NCBI GenBank assembly: GCA_030765065.1
Contig: CM060990.1
Coordinates: 5,264,001-5,328,000, forward strand
Length of the DNA: 64,000 nt
Direction: 5' to 3'
Source of the DNA: Deroplatys truncata
Taxonomy: Eukaryota; Arthropoda; Insecta; Mantodea; Mantidae
Position 1 is the stretch's first letter, and every line of letters starts with the position of its first letter. Position numbers and translations under genes: made by a program. Positions 33,291 through 46,100 of the stretch are shown piece after piece. Under the pieces are notes generated by a model, which saw nothing but the letters and a program-made list of their open reading frames with translations, did no database searches and was not told the DNA's origin.

Positions 33291-33575
33291 ACAATTTATG
33301 CAGCTTTTTTATGGACGCTCTTTTAACTGCTGTGGTCTTTGGCGTCCCATTTTATGTTGGGCGTGAAAGACCGGAAATTTTGCTCAGAGGCCTCTTTATG
33401 AGGCTTGTGGTTTTTTTAACGTGTCGCAAATCTACACGGGACCACCGGCTTTACTTCCCTTCCGAAAGAAGCCATTCTAAGGATCCATCGCCCTCCGCGG
33501 ATTTGAACCCGCGACCTCGGCAACTAGAGGCTAGAATGGTAACCACTACACTACGGAGGACGACAATTTATGCAG
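33291..33575 (-). mobile_element. tRNA-headed SINE, copy 1, with target duplication
   Basis: The element proper (33304-33562, minus strand) begins with a tRNA-like head at the right. A CCTCCG/CGGAGG acceptor-like stem, TAGTGTAGTGGTTACC (A-box region) and GCGGGTTCAAATCCGC (T-arm with B box) are all visible. A body follows with a GGAAGTAAAGCCGGTGGTCC stretch, and it ends in an A-rich tail (T run on the + strand at about 33305-33310). Thirteen-base direct repeats ACAATTTATGCAG lie at 33291-33303 and 33563-33575. A 110-codon frame over it is incidental. Confidence 0.85.
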
Positions 33576-35993
33576 GATTTAGTACATTAGGTCATCAGTC
33601 TGCTTTACCGGTAGCCGAGGTCGTTAACGTAGGAACTCGTTAGGACTGACCGTCCTCCCTGACTGTTTCGAGTTTTCCTCTGTCCTCATAACTGGCAAAT
33701 TCCTGGTAGGTACTCTAAACTTAGACGGGCAACGTTTCCTTCCTAAATTCCCTTTCACAATTATCATTTCAGTGTTCACCGCCTGTGGTGCTGTATACAG
33801 TAAATGAGGGCACTAAACACTTCTACAAAAATCAGCCCGTTTTATTCCACCTGAATTTCATATTATTAAAAAGAAGAAGAGGAGGAAGAAAGGAAGTCCA
33901 TAATTGCTCATTCCTCGCAACCTTTCGTTCCTTTGTAAAAAGTAGACGTAAAATAATTTCAATTTTGGACAGGCTCATCCTACAAAACTGGTAACAACGT
34001 TCTAGTCGCGACATCAACACGGAAAGATATCCTATATGACCCAGAGGGCGTTCAATATAAACAGCAAGCAGTTCTGTGCGCACAGACAAGCTGACAGATA
34101 GAGATATAGTGAACACGCTATGTTGCCTACGTGCGTCATTCCGCTTTCATATCGGATTCACAAATGGGCCAGCAGCCTAATGGGTAGCCGCAGGCTTGCA
34201 ATCAGCAGTAAAGCTAATGTTGGTTTTAATTAGAATTCGCCCTGCAACGAGACTGCCCTGCCCAGTCAACCCTCCTACCCCTCGCTGCCACTCACTCTCT
34301 CCCTCTCCCTCTCTCTCTCCCTCGTTCATTCTGTCCTGGTTTTGTATGGTTTTCCCAGTCTCATGCTTTCCACATGAAGGCTGCAAATGATTGGAATTGA
34401 TTTTATTTCATCGCCACAAAGAAAAGTAAATGCGTATCCCTCTAGGGGCAGGACAGTGTAGCAATGCTATTCGCGCATGCGCAAGAGTTCGCGTTATCTG
34501 CGTATTCTCGTGTCCATCTGTTATATTATATCGTCCCATTTTCACTGGAGGATCCGAAAGCTATGACAGCTTTTATGTTAGCACGTGGGGATGTTGTATG
34601 TAACGTTTCATTGCGTACGCTTTTATGATAAGCGGTCGGACGTCTTGTAGCAGAAAGGGATAAACTACGCAGATTAATGCTTACATTTCCAGTAATTATT
34701 TCATGAAATGTTCTTAATTGAGGCATTACGTTTTATTATTCTTCTACCTTTCCGAGGATTGAGAATTTTAATCTCCTTCCGCACCAAAGGTACACGTTTA
34801 AACTGATCTTTCCATCTGGTCCCCAGCCGTCCTGAATCTCGTTTTCCTTTTGGGTTATAAATAGAAGCTTACCTCGGTAGTCTGTCAGAGGGCATTCGAT
34901 TAATATGATTTAATCCCTTGTACTATACTGTTTTATGTGTAGTTCCTTTCTTATCTCTTCACTTCTCATTTATCTCTTATAGATACTCCTAGTAACCTTC
35001 TCACGAATCTCATTTTTGTGCGTTCAATTTTTCTTTTTGGTCTTTCTTCCTCATAAGCTGTTTCACTACCATTTAGCAGCATTGGCTTGGACACAATATT
35101 CTTTTAACGGACGCATTCCATTAGGTTTACCGTGTGGCGTGCTATCGATTGTAGAGCTTTTGGTTAATGAAGTACAAACGAGACTCGTATATCCTATTAT
35201 TTAGTCTGAAGATTGAGTAATCGCCTACAATAAAGTTCACGTCATTATGCAAGGTTAAAATTAAAGAAAAAAGATTGTAAAACTTAAGCATAACTTGAGC
35301 CTCTGCATATCCTCATTGCGGACCTAGTTAAGCCAGTCACATTGCAAGCGGTTGACCACACTGCTTTGCTAGAAGGCATATGATCACCAAAGTACCTATA
35401 AGATGCAAACAACAGAATACTGGATAGGGAATTCTCCACTAGTCACACCCTTCTCCATTTTCCTCTCTAGGCTATCTTTTATGTGACGCCATAGATTAGC
35501 CATCAAGCTCTAAGCAGAGCTAAGTCTTCTACGTCATCATTAACTCCACCTGCTAAACTTGAACAAGAGCGAGAAGTTGGACATCCCGCCATAGCTCCAA
35601 AAAGTTAATGGAAGGATAAATGCGACCTTCCTTCTCCTCCTGTTTCTTAGACATGTCCCTCAGAGTAGTGAGCTTACCACGCCTGCTTAATTAAGGCAAC
35701 TTAATGTTTCTGGTTAAAATTACTTACTATGGTTAGCGGTCTACCCTATTTCGTAAGCTTTAGAGGACAATTTGTGTCAATTATATTCATCTATGTGTGC
35801 ACACTTAAAATTTCTCCATACTGAAATAATTTTTGTAAACGATAAATTTAGTGACCATATTATACCTGCATGGAGATTACTTCTATTAATATTTTGTACG
35901 TGTGGATCAGGAAATGTACTCACCGTAAAATCGTGCGAGAGCAATAGCGCGAGAACGTCTGTAGCCAAAAGTAAATCACAGGCATTTACTATA
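33576..35993. other. Intergenic sequence, nothing recognised
   Basis: About 2.4 kb of unique sequence with a CT-rich low-complexity run at about 34293-34323. There is no family motif in any frame. Confidence 0.5.
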
Positions 35994-36455
35994 TAAGTCA
36001 GCAGAGAAACATAGAGGTTAATTCCTCATAGTTGTAATTGGAGAATGTTTACAACTTAAGTCAGCAGTGAACGATCTCCCTTGTACCCAGAAGTTAACTC
36101 AGCGCAGTTTTAAAAAATTGAGTTTTATTTATGGACGCTCTTTAACTACTATGGTTCTTAGCGTCCCATTCTATATTGGGCGTGAAACACCTGTAATTTT
36201 GCTCAGAGGCCTCTTTATCAGGCTTGAGGTTCTTTTACGTGCCGTAAATCTACGACACGGGACCACCGGCTTTACTTCCCTTCCGAAGGAAGCCGTGCTA
36301 ACGATTTTTACGCCCGAAAAAATCCATCACCCTCCGCCGGGTTTGAACCCGCGACCTTAGGAACCAGAGGCTAGCACGGTACCACTAGTCCACGGAGGAC
36401 GACTCAGCGCAGTTGTTAACACAATGTATTTACAGTTTAAGTAATGATGAGCTAT
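35994..36455. repeat. Degenerate outlying satellite units interrupted by a SINE
   Basis: On either side of the SINE, about two to three diverged units of the 75-76 bp satellite are recognisable from AACTTAAGTCAGC, CCCAGAAGTTAACTC and TGTATTTACAG. They form the frayed left edge of the satellite array. Confidence 0.65.
36097..36414 (-). mobile_element. tRNA-headed SINE, copy 2, inserted in satellite
   Basis: The element proper (36110-36401, minus strand) is the same family as 33304-33562. It shows the CCTCCG/CGGAGG stem, GACTAGTGGTACC, the GCGGGTTCAAACCCGGC T-arm and the GGAAGTAAAGCCGGTGGTCC body, with an A-rich tail. Direct repeats ACTCAGCGCAGTT at 36097-36109 and 36402-36414 are satellite sequence, so the SINE landed inside a satellite unit after the array existed. 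Confidence 0.87.
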
Positions 36456-37085
36456 GTAGCTAGCATCCTTTCTCGTATCTGCTGTTGATTCTGCTGCCGG
36501 CTGCTCCAGTGGTAGAACTATGAGTACTTTCCTTCAGGACATAAGTAGATGTATTTTTAACTAATATTTGAATTACTGAAGTGAGTTGACGACCGTTTTA
36601 AGAAAAAGAATGAAACTGATTATAAATCGCAGAGCTCGAAATTGTAACAACTTAATTACTGTCTTCCACAGCAAAGAAAGTCCCCGGAGAATGAAGCGCA
36701 GGGGGGAAATTGCTCATTACACACGGTCCAAATGCTGCCTTCTTGCTTATGTTACCCTCATTTTATTTGTGACACACACAGCTCAGTTACAGCCCAATGA
36801 ATAGTTTTACTCCCTGTGTAGCATACGCTCTCCGTCACACACATTCGCTGTCCTTGTCGTACTGTTTCCAAACAGATAAGGGCAGCACATTCCTGTCAGG
36901 GACTTTCTCTCCGTTGGTGAACGGTATTATACCTACCAACTTCTGCAGTGCCAAAATTACGATTGGATATAACTGTTTCCGAAATAAGAACTAGTAGCGT
37001 AACCTGCCGTGAGTCGCTAAAAGGTTTATCGGCGAGACCTCTTGCAATAGCCGCAAAATCTTACGCTACAAGCGCGTCCCTAGGC
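36456..37085. other. Unique sequence interrupting the satellite
   Basis: About 630 bp without satellite units or any recognisable family. The frames 36586-36804 and 36797-36994 have no motif. Confidence 0.45.
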
Positions 37086-39961
37086 GCTTAAAATATCACA
37101 GTACGTACCAAAGACGTACTACAGCTTAAGTCAGGAGTACATGAACTCCCCTGCACCCATTAGTTGTTTCCGAACAGTTATAAACCGAATGTATTATAGC
37201 TTAAATCTGCAGTACACGAACTCCCTTGTACCCAGAAGCTAACTCCTCGCACTTGTACGCTGAATGTATTACAGCTTAAGTAACGAGTATGCAAAGTGCC
37301 TGTACCTAGAAGTGAAGTCCGCACAATTGTAAACCGAATACATCACAGCTTAAGTCAGGAATACACGAATTCCCTTGTACTCAGAACTTAACTCCGCACA
37401 CTTCTAAACAGAATATATTACAGCTTAAGTCAGGGGTATGCGAAATCCCTTCTATGTAAAAGTTAAGTCCGAACAGTTGTAAATAAATTTGTATTATTGC
37501 TTCGGTCAGGTGTATACGAACTCCCTTGTACCCAGAAGTTAACTCCTCACAGTTTTAAGCAGAATATATTACAGCTTAATGCAGGGGTCTGCGAACAACC
37601 TTGTACTCAGAAGTTAATTAGGCACAGTTGTAAACAGAATGTATTACAGCTTAAGTCAGGGTTGTGCGACCTCCGCTGTACGTAGAAGTTAACTCCACAC
37701 TGTTGTAAACAGAATGTGTTGCAGCTTAAGTCACAGGTATGCCAAATCCCTTGTATCCAGAAGTTAACTCCACACTGTTGTAAACAGAATGTGTTGCAGC
37801 TTAAGTCACAGGTATGCCAAATCCCTTGTACCCAGAAGTTAACTCCACACTGTTGTAAACAGAATGTGTTGCAGCTTAAGTCACAGGTATGCCAAATCCC
37901 TTGTACCCAGAAGTTAACCCCACACTGTTGTAAACAGAATGTGTTTCAGCTTAAGTCACAGGTATGCCAAATCCCTTGTATCCAGAAGTTAACTCCACAC
38001 TGTTGTAAACACAATGTGTTGCAGCTTAAGTCACAGGTATGCCAAATCCCTTGTACCCAGAAGTTAACTCCACACTGTTGTAAACAGAATGTGTTGCAGC
38101 TTAAGTCACAGGTATGCCAAATCCCTTGTATCCAGAAGTTAACTCCACACTGTTGTAAACAGAATGTGTTGCAGCTTAAGTCACAGGTATGCCAAATCCC
38201 TTGTACCCAGAAGTTAAATCCGCAAAGTTGTAAACAGAAGGTAATACAGCTTAAGTTGTGGGTCTGCGAAATTCTTTGTACTCGGAACTTAACTCAGCAA
38301 AGTTCTAAACAGAATGTATTACAGAGTAAGTCAGGGGAATGTGAACTCCCTTGTACGTAGAAGTTCACTCCGACAGTTGTAAACAGAATCTATAAAAGCT
38401 TAAGTCAGGAGTTAGCGACTTCCCTTGTACCCAGAAGTTAACTCCGCACAGCTGTAAACAGAATGGATTACAGCTCAGATTATACTCAGAAGTCTGCGCG
38501 GTGTTACCAGAATATGTTTACAGCTTAATAAAGGAGTACGTAAACTGCCTTATACTCACAAGTTAAGTCTGCGCGGTAGTAAACAGAATATGTTTACAGC
38601 TTAATAAAGGAGTACGTAAACTGCCTTATACTCAGAAGTTAAGTCTGCGCGGTAGTAAGCAGAATATGTTTACAGCTTGATTGAAGAGTACGTAAACTGC
38701 CTTATACTCACAAGTTAAGTCTGCGCGGTAGTAAGCAGAATATGTTTACAGCTTGATTGAAGAGTACGTAAACTGCCTTATACTCAGAAGTTAAGTCTGC
38801 GCGGTAGTAAGCAGAATATGTTTACAGCTTGATTGAAGAGTACGTAAACTGCCTTATACTCACAAGTTAAGTCTGCGCGGTAGTAAGCAGAATATGTTTA
38901 CAGCTTAATAGAGGAGTACGTAAACTGCCTTATACTCAGAAGTTAAGTCTGCGCGGAAGTAAACAGAATATGTTTACAGCTTAATAGAGGAGTACGTAAA
39001 CTGCCTTATACTCAGAAGTTAAGTCTGCGCGGTAGTAAGCAGAATATGTTTACAGCTTAATAGAGGAGTACGTAAACTGCCTTATACTCAGAAGTTAAGT
39101 CTGCTCGGAAGTAAACAGAATATGTTTACAGTTTAAGTGAGGTAATGTAAACTGCCTATTTCTGAGAAGATGCGTGTGTGGGTGTAAACAGAGAATCTTT
39201 ACAGCGCAAGTGAGGAGTATGTAAACTATCTATTACTCAGAAGTTACGTGAGCGCGTTTGTAACCAGAATAATTGTTTACTGTTTAATAAAGGAGTATGT
39301 ACCCTGCCTTATGCTCAGAGGATAAATCTCCGCGGTTGAAAACGGAATATCTTTAAAGCTTAGGTGAGGCGTATGTAAGGTACCTTATACTCAGAAGTAA
39401 AGTCTGGGCAGTTGTAAACCGAATACGTTTTCAGCTTAAGTGAGGAGTTCGTAAACGGCCCTATATTTAGAAGTTAAGTCTGCACGGTGTTAAAAGAATC
39501 TGTTTGCAGCTTAATTCAGGATCACGTAAATAGCCTCATACTCAGAAGTTAATCCTGCACGAATAAAAACAGAATCTGTTTACAGCTTGGTTCAGGAGTG
39601 GGTAAACATCTGTATACTTATAAGTGAACCCTGCAGAATTTAAACAGAGTACAACTTAATTCAGGGGTACGAAGATAGCCTTATACTCAGAAGTTAACCC
39701 TGCACGAATATAAATAGAATCTGTTTACAGCTTTATTCAGGAGTGCATAAACAGGCTTATAATCAGAAGTTAACCCTGCACGAATATATACAGAATCTGT
39801 TTACAGCTTTATTCAGGAGTGCGTAAACAGGCTTATATTCAGAAGTTAACCCTGCACAAATATATACAGAATCTGTTTACAGCTTAATTCAGGAGTACGT
39901 AAACACCCTTATATTCAGAAGTTAAACCTGCACGCATATAAACAGAATTCGTTTGCGGCTT
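37086..39961 (+). repeat. 75-76 bp satellite array, left of element B
   Basis: Tandem units contain TTACAGCTTAAGTCAGGAGT, TATACTCAGAAGTTAA and TGTAAACAGAAT. A homogeneous block of 75-bp units lies at about 37716-38220, and its stop-free frame makes a spurious 214-codon reading frame. A block at about 38521-39120 has 76-bp units in which CTCACAAGTT and CTCAGAAGTT alternate, so a roughly 152-bp dimer is the higher-order unit there. Units toward 39960 are more diverged. The array is cut by element B at 39961. Confidence 0.93.
39956..39961. other. Target-site duplication of element B, left copy
   Basis: CGGCTT before the left terminus; the right copy is CAGCTT (57584-57589). The satellite consensus at this position is CAGCTT, so the left copy carries one A-to-G change. 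Confidence 0.75.
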
Positions 39962-40985
39962 AGTAGGATATATAGGAGAGAGCTGGCGCAGTTTTTTGCG
40001 TTTATATGGGAAAGGATAGGGAAAACGAGGCTAGATGCGTCGGTTCAAGGAGGAAAATGCGTTTATATGGGGGAGATAGGGAATACGAGGACTGACGCTA
40101 GGCTAGACAGTGGTAGGGGGAGTGCGCTTTATATGAGACAGATAGGGAATACGTGGAGAGGTGCTAGGCTAGACAGAGGCTGAGTAATGTATGGTTTATA
40201 TGAGCGGTATAGGAAAACGATGAGAGGTGTTAGACTAGACAGGGCTTGAAACGTAGTGCATGGTTTATATGAGAGATATAGGAAACCGATGAGAGGTGTT
40301 AGGCTAGACAGGGCTTGAAACGTAGTGCATGGTTTATATGAGAGATATAGGAAAACGAGGAAAGGTGTTAGGCTAGACAGAAGTCGAGGAGTAGAGTATG
40401 GTTTATATGAGAAGTATAGGAAAACGAGGAGAGGTATTAGGTTAGGAGAATTGAGTTTGTGTTTATAAGGAGAGACGAGAAAACGGAGAGAGATCCTATG
40501 CTAGGATAGACAGGTGTTAAAGTTAGGTTAGATAGGAAACCAAGGAGTGATACTCAGCTAGAGTGGGGGCAGGAGGGAATGAGCTTTTGAGAGGTAGGGG
40601 ATACGGGGAGTGGTGTTAGACTAGACAGGGCTTGAAACGTAGGGCATGGTTTATATGTATGAGAAGTATAGGAACAGGAAGAGGGGTGCTAGGCTAGACA
40701 GAGGTTGAGGAGTAGAGTATAGTTTATATGAGAGGTATAGGAAAACGAGGAGAGGAGTTAGACTAGACAGAGGTCGAGGAGCAGAGTATGGTTTATGTGA
40801 GAGTCATAGGTAAACGAGAGAGGCGTTAGGCTAGACAGAGCTAGAGGAGTAGAGTATGGTTTATATGAGAGGTATAGGAACAGGAGGAGAGGTGTTCGGC
40901 TAGACAGGTAGTGTAGCAGTAGGAATATGGACTTATATACAGGAGAGATAGGGAATAGGAGGTGCTAGACTTGAAAGCGACTTTA
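39962..40985. repeat. Element B left end repeats
   Basis: Diverged tandem units (GAGAGGTGTTAGGCTAGACAG, GTTTATATGAGAGGTATAGG, AAAACGAGG). There are more copies than in element A, and the region is about 300 bp longer. Confidence 0.78.
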
Positions 40986-41044
40986 GACGTGAACTTAGTG
41001 GAAAACTGTTTCATGTCAATGTTCTAGACATGCCCATCACGTAA

Positions 41045-41356
41045 CCTATTCAGGGAAAAGGTAACTCGTTCAGGGGAAAAGGTGACTGCTCAGGGAAAAA
41101 GGAGGCCCACAAAGGGAAAAAGTTGACTAGCAAAGGGAAAAACGTGACCAGCAAACGGAAAAAGGCGACCAGCAAAGGGAAAAATGTGACCAGCAAAGGG
41201 AAAAAGGTGACCAGCAAAGGGAAAAAGGCGACATGCAACGGGAAAAAGGTGACCAGTAAAGGGAAAAATGTAGCCAGCAAAGGGAAAAAGGTGACCACCA
41301 AAGGGAAAAAGGTGAGCCATACAGGGAAAAAGATGACCTGCAACGGGAAAAGCTAA
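41045..41356. repeat. 21-bp minisatellite, element B left arm
   Basis: Same unit as in element A (GTGACCAGCAAAGGGAAAAA), with private variants such as GCGACATGCAACGGG that are repeated exactly in the right arm of element B. Confidence 0.92.
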
Positions 41357-41369
41357 CCCACTCACACTA

Positions 41370-42830
41370 ACAGGTAAGTAATTCAGCTAGTATTGCAAGA
41401 GGTTGACTGCATCATAGCAGTGTATGATTTCACAGGTAATTCAGCTAGTATCGCATGCATTTAGTCTAATTCATCCAGTAAAACAGAATAGATTCCAGAG
41501 GCTAACTGCATCATGGCTCTGCATAATTTCACAGGTAATTCAGCTAGTATTTTAGGTATTTAGGCTAATTCAGCTAGTATCACAAGAGGATAGATTCTAG
41601 GGTTGGGTATAGCTTAGTGTCGTATTTCACAGGTAATTCAGAGAGTATCGTAGGTATTTAGGTTAATTCAAGTATCACAGACGTTTAGAGTAATTCAGCT
41701 AGCATTACAGGAGGGTAGGTTCCAGGGGTTGGTTATAACATAGCTTCGTATTTCACAGATAGTTCGGGTAATATCGTAAGTATTTGAGGTAATCGACATA
41801 GCTTCACAGATATTATTGATAATTTCGATCAGAGATTTGTATCACAGCTATTTAAGGTAAATGCAGGTGATTCAGGTTGTATCAGTGGTATTTGAGTCAT
41901 TTTAACAGGTAATTCATCTAGTATCATTGGTATCTAAGGCAAACCAGATAGTATCACAGGTGCTCGTGTTAATTTAGAGCAGGAATTCGTATCAGAGCTA
42001 GTTAAGGTAATTTCACATGATTCGGGTAGTATCACAGGTATTTAAGTCATTTTCACAGGCAATTCAGCTAGTATCGTAGGTATTTAGGCTCATTCATCTA
42101 GTATCACAGGAGACTAGATTCCAGAGGCTAAATGCATCATAGCTATGCATGATTTCACAGGTAATTCAGCTAGTATCGTAGGTATTTAGGCTAATTCAGC
42201 TAGTATCACAATAGGCTAGATTCCAGGGTTGGGTATAGCATAGTTTCGTATTTCACAGGTAATTCAGAGGGTATCGTAGGTATTTAGGATAATTCAAGTA
42301 ACATAGGTGTTTAGAGTAATTAAGCAAGTATCACAGGAGGCTAGATTCCAGGGTTAGGTATAGCATAGCTTCGTATTTCACAGGTAATTCAGAGGGTATC
42401 GTAGGTATTTAGGATAATTCAAGTAACATAGGTGTTTAGAGTAATTAAGCAAGCATTACAGGAGGGTAGGTTCCAGGGGTTGGTATAGTTTCGTATTTTA
42501 CAGATAGTTCAGGTAATATCGTAAGTATTTGGGTAATCAGCATAGTTTCACAGATGCTCGTAATAATTTCGATCAGAGATTTGTATCACAGCTATTTAAG
42601 GTAAATGCAGGTGATTCAGGTTGTATCAATGGTATTTGAGTCATTTTAACAGATAATTCTGATAGTATCACAGGTGCTCGTACTAATTTAGAGCAGGAAT
42701 TCGTATCTGAGCTAGTTAATGTAATTTCACTTGATTCGAGTAGTATCACAGGTATTTAAGTCATTTTAACAGGCAATTCAACTAGTATCACAGGTACTCA
42801 TGGTAATATAGAGAGTAATTAGATTATAAA
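41370..42830. repeat. AATTCAGCTAGTATC repeat block, element B left arm
   Basis: Longer than in element A. It contains additional segments (for example near 41940-42050, with AGAGCAGGAATTCGTATC) that are also present in B's right arm. Confidence 0.85.
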
Positions 42831-43186
42831 CATTTCGCAACCATCGTTACAACAATTTATATACTTTTTTTTCTAAATCTTACAAACTTATTATATGTTA
42901 AACAGTTATTGTACGATGCGGAGACGGATAAACTGCATATTGGTTCACAAATTGAAAAGCTTTACGTCAACATACCTTTATTTTAGTTCGTTGTAGATGT
43001 CTCTCCCCTTTTATCTAGGCTTGAGACTAGCACTAGGATTGCTCCTAATGGCAGGGTTACCACCTTCCCTTCCATCTTCTTCTTTCTTCATCAGGCGTCA
43101 GCTATCAGCATATACAGCACACAGATAACTTTCTTTTTTAAGATTGTAGACTCACGAGAAAATCTTTATCTTTAACTTACATTCTT

Positions 43187-46100
43187 TTAAGCACTGTTTG
43201 TAATATTGTAATGTTCATACGCATATGTCGTTATCCCGTCCTCAGCAATAATTCTTTTATCATCAAACGGAGTCAATGCAATTTTATTCACTTGCACTGT
43301 AGCAAGAGCATGCTTTCGTGATAGGATCAGATTCATAGGTGTTCTGATGATTTCACTGGTTTTAAGACAGTCTGTATAGCTGTCAAACGAAATGTACTGC
43401 TTAATAGCGCTACGTTTTATACCTTTAATCTTTTTTATCATTGACCCTTGAATATCTAAGGCATACATCTTAGGACGTAGTCCAACAAAGCGTAGGATGA
43501 TTTTGCTATTAGCCTCATCTTTAAATTTTCCCAATACCTTCTTGTTCTGAGTAGAGTAACATATATGGTTGACAGGGTAATCAGCTGTATCGAGATGCTC
43601 AAGAAAACGTAGCTTATCCTGGTACACATCTCCAGTTGTTACACGATGAATGAGTGAATCAGTGTCCATATACATAAGCTTCAGGTTTTCAGCTCCATAA
43701 TAAGGCAACAAAACGTCGTAATGATAGTTATACATTAATGTCTTGGAGATGTCCAACACACTCATACCAATGTATATAGGCTTGTTGAATACAATCTGAC
43801 GAGAGGCCATATGTACCGCAGCTAGATTATCAGCATATATCGTCCTGTCCATAAACGTAGGCTTGGCGATCAGCTTCTCTAGAGTTTTTTCATTGGTCAC
43901 CAGTCGTATATCCATACGGTTACGCAGGTTCTCCATAGTTTTTCCAAACATAGCGTTGATAAAGAGCTTGTAGAGATCCTTCTCGAAATCATTTGCAGCT
44001 TGTTGTCGTAGCCTGTTGTTAAATTCCGCATAAGGTTTCAACCACTGAGACTGTCGGAATTGTAGCACACGATGGATTTTTGTTAGTCGTAGTCTATGAC
44101 TAAGAGCTTGCTTCAAAGCCATGTAATGCACTACATACTTCTTTCGAGGTCCAAGATGAGGTATCAGTTTGTATGTAGATGATCCCAATGGTTTCGTACA
44201 CTCTGGCAGGAAAGGTAGATCGTTGTGTAGATCGTGAAGTTCAGCAGGATACTCGATGTCGACTTCTAATATGTACCCATGAGGATCATCTTCTTGTAGT
44301 GTTTCTAAGTTGATTTCTTCAGATGACACCCACTGAAATCCACCAAAAGGAAGGGCGTGACACATTGCCCACCCATATTGGTTATTAGCGTCCTCGTATG
44401 TGATAAATTGGGTTGGTCTCGACGGATCAAACTTATCCATATAAGTGTTATTAGCCTCAGCATACCGATGGGAAACTTGGCATAAACCTCCTCTTATAAC
44501 TGATTCCACCATGAGTAGTTGATCATAATCTTGTAACAGCTCCAGCTTAATTCCAGTATACAGTAACATGGCGTCCCATGTAAGACCTAGAGAGGTAAAA
44601 TAATGGGCAGGATCAACTGTGTGTGTTTTAAGGGTTTGCTCTCTGAACGTCTCAAAGACATCAGCTAGGAGAAGTACATCCGAAGTTAAGTAGAGATCGC
44701 TGTACTCTCCAAGGTTTCTCACATTAAACAGCTCCCATACATTTCTAGCATGATCATAGTCAGTATCAGTAATTTCTTCTTCATTTAATCTATTGTAGAA
44801 GTAGTCCTTAGGAGGCAAGCAGGTCTCGTTCAGGACATCCCATGACGTAACAAAATCATAGGGAAATACACCCTTACGGGTCATCAACTTCAATTTGTCT
44901 TCTCCAAAGTACTTTAGCGTTTCAGGATACGAGGTTAGATTTTTTACTAACTTATCCAAGCTTGTACTGAGGAATCGGAAGCTATCCACAAATCGAAGCT
45001 TTATATCTCCTACATACTTGGTGAATGAGATATAGCTTTCTTCAGAGTTAGGAATTACCTCCACACGTTCACTTGTACAACCCAGCTCCTTAACAATGAA
45101 ATGAGAGTCATATCCGCTAAGGTTATGCATGAAGACTGGTATATATTTAGGTGTTTTACAGGCTAAATTACATTCATTATGAAGACTTCCACGATATTCA
45201 CCGCTGATGTGATCATGGTTGCGTACTTTGTAGTTTTCTCCTGTAAAGCCTTTTCCACACAAGTAGCATGCCGTAGAAGACTCAAAATCCTTTTGCTGTT
45301 CTTCCGTAAGTTTCAGAGGCTTAGTAGATTTGTATATGTCATCAATCATTTTTGCAAGAGATGTCAGGTACAGCATAAACTTCTGAGCAGCATCAGCACC
45401 ACGATACACATAGGGTTGCTTAGGAAGTCCAGTTTCGAGATGTTCAACACTGGATGTAGGCTTCACGTAAACACAGAAGCTCATTGGTGTGTGCTCTTGA
45501 TAAGGGGTTGTATAGCAAGTTTCAGGATTGGGTATACACGTTTGGCATGGAGTGCGAATACTCTCAAAATCAGCATAGATGACATAAGGTACTTTCAGCA
45601 TCCTCTCAACATTTTTAAACTGAACAATTGATTTCTCCTTGGTAGGCATAATTACCCTCGCAACACCATGTTGAATACAAACGGCTACATGTTCTTGCAG
45701 TTTTTCCTGCCCACTTAGTCCATATCGATCATCAAAATGTGTAAAGCAGCGCTTACAAGTATAAACCCGTCCATTATGGCTAGTTTTCTGGCGTCGAACG
45801 AGTTTCTCAAAATTCTTTATATATACGTAGTGATGTTTTCCACTACTATCATTCAATAGTAGCAGGTCGCGATGTTCAGGTAGTTCAATATCAACATCCT
45901 TTATAGGATACACTTCATGCTTCTCATCCAGCCCGAAAACGTAAATAGATATCTTGTTAAACTTCTCAAATTTTGGTATTTGAGAAAGTGAAGTAGGATA
46001 GGAAACACAGCTGAAGTCGTACTTATCTTGAAGTTGTTTGTATTTGTTCACACGCTGTGCATCCTTCCCTATGAATTTAGCTAATATAGAGTACATGAAA

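Noticed and set aside
33311..33643. 110-codon open frame as a gene
   Set aside because: It overlaps a tRNA-headed SINE with target duplications; a similar frame occurs over the second SINE copy.
37716..38360. 214-codon open frame as a cysteine-rich repeat protein
   Set aside because: Same satellite, in a 75-bp homogeneous block; the open frame is a by-product of the period.
45179..45631. 150-codon antisense frame conserved in both element B arms (also 51918-52370)
   Set aside because: It mirrors the polymerase coding strand over conserved codons. Similar antisense frames near the N terminus (for example 46601-46831) recur in all four copies simply because the sense gene is conserved.
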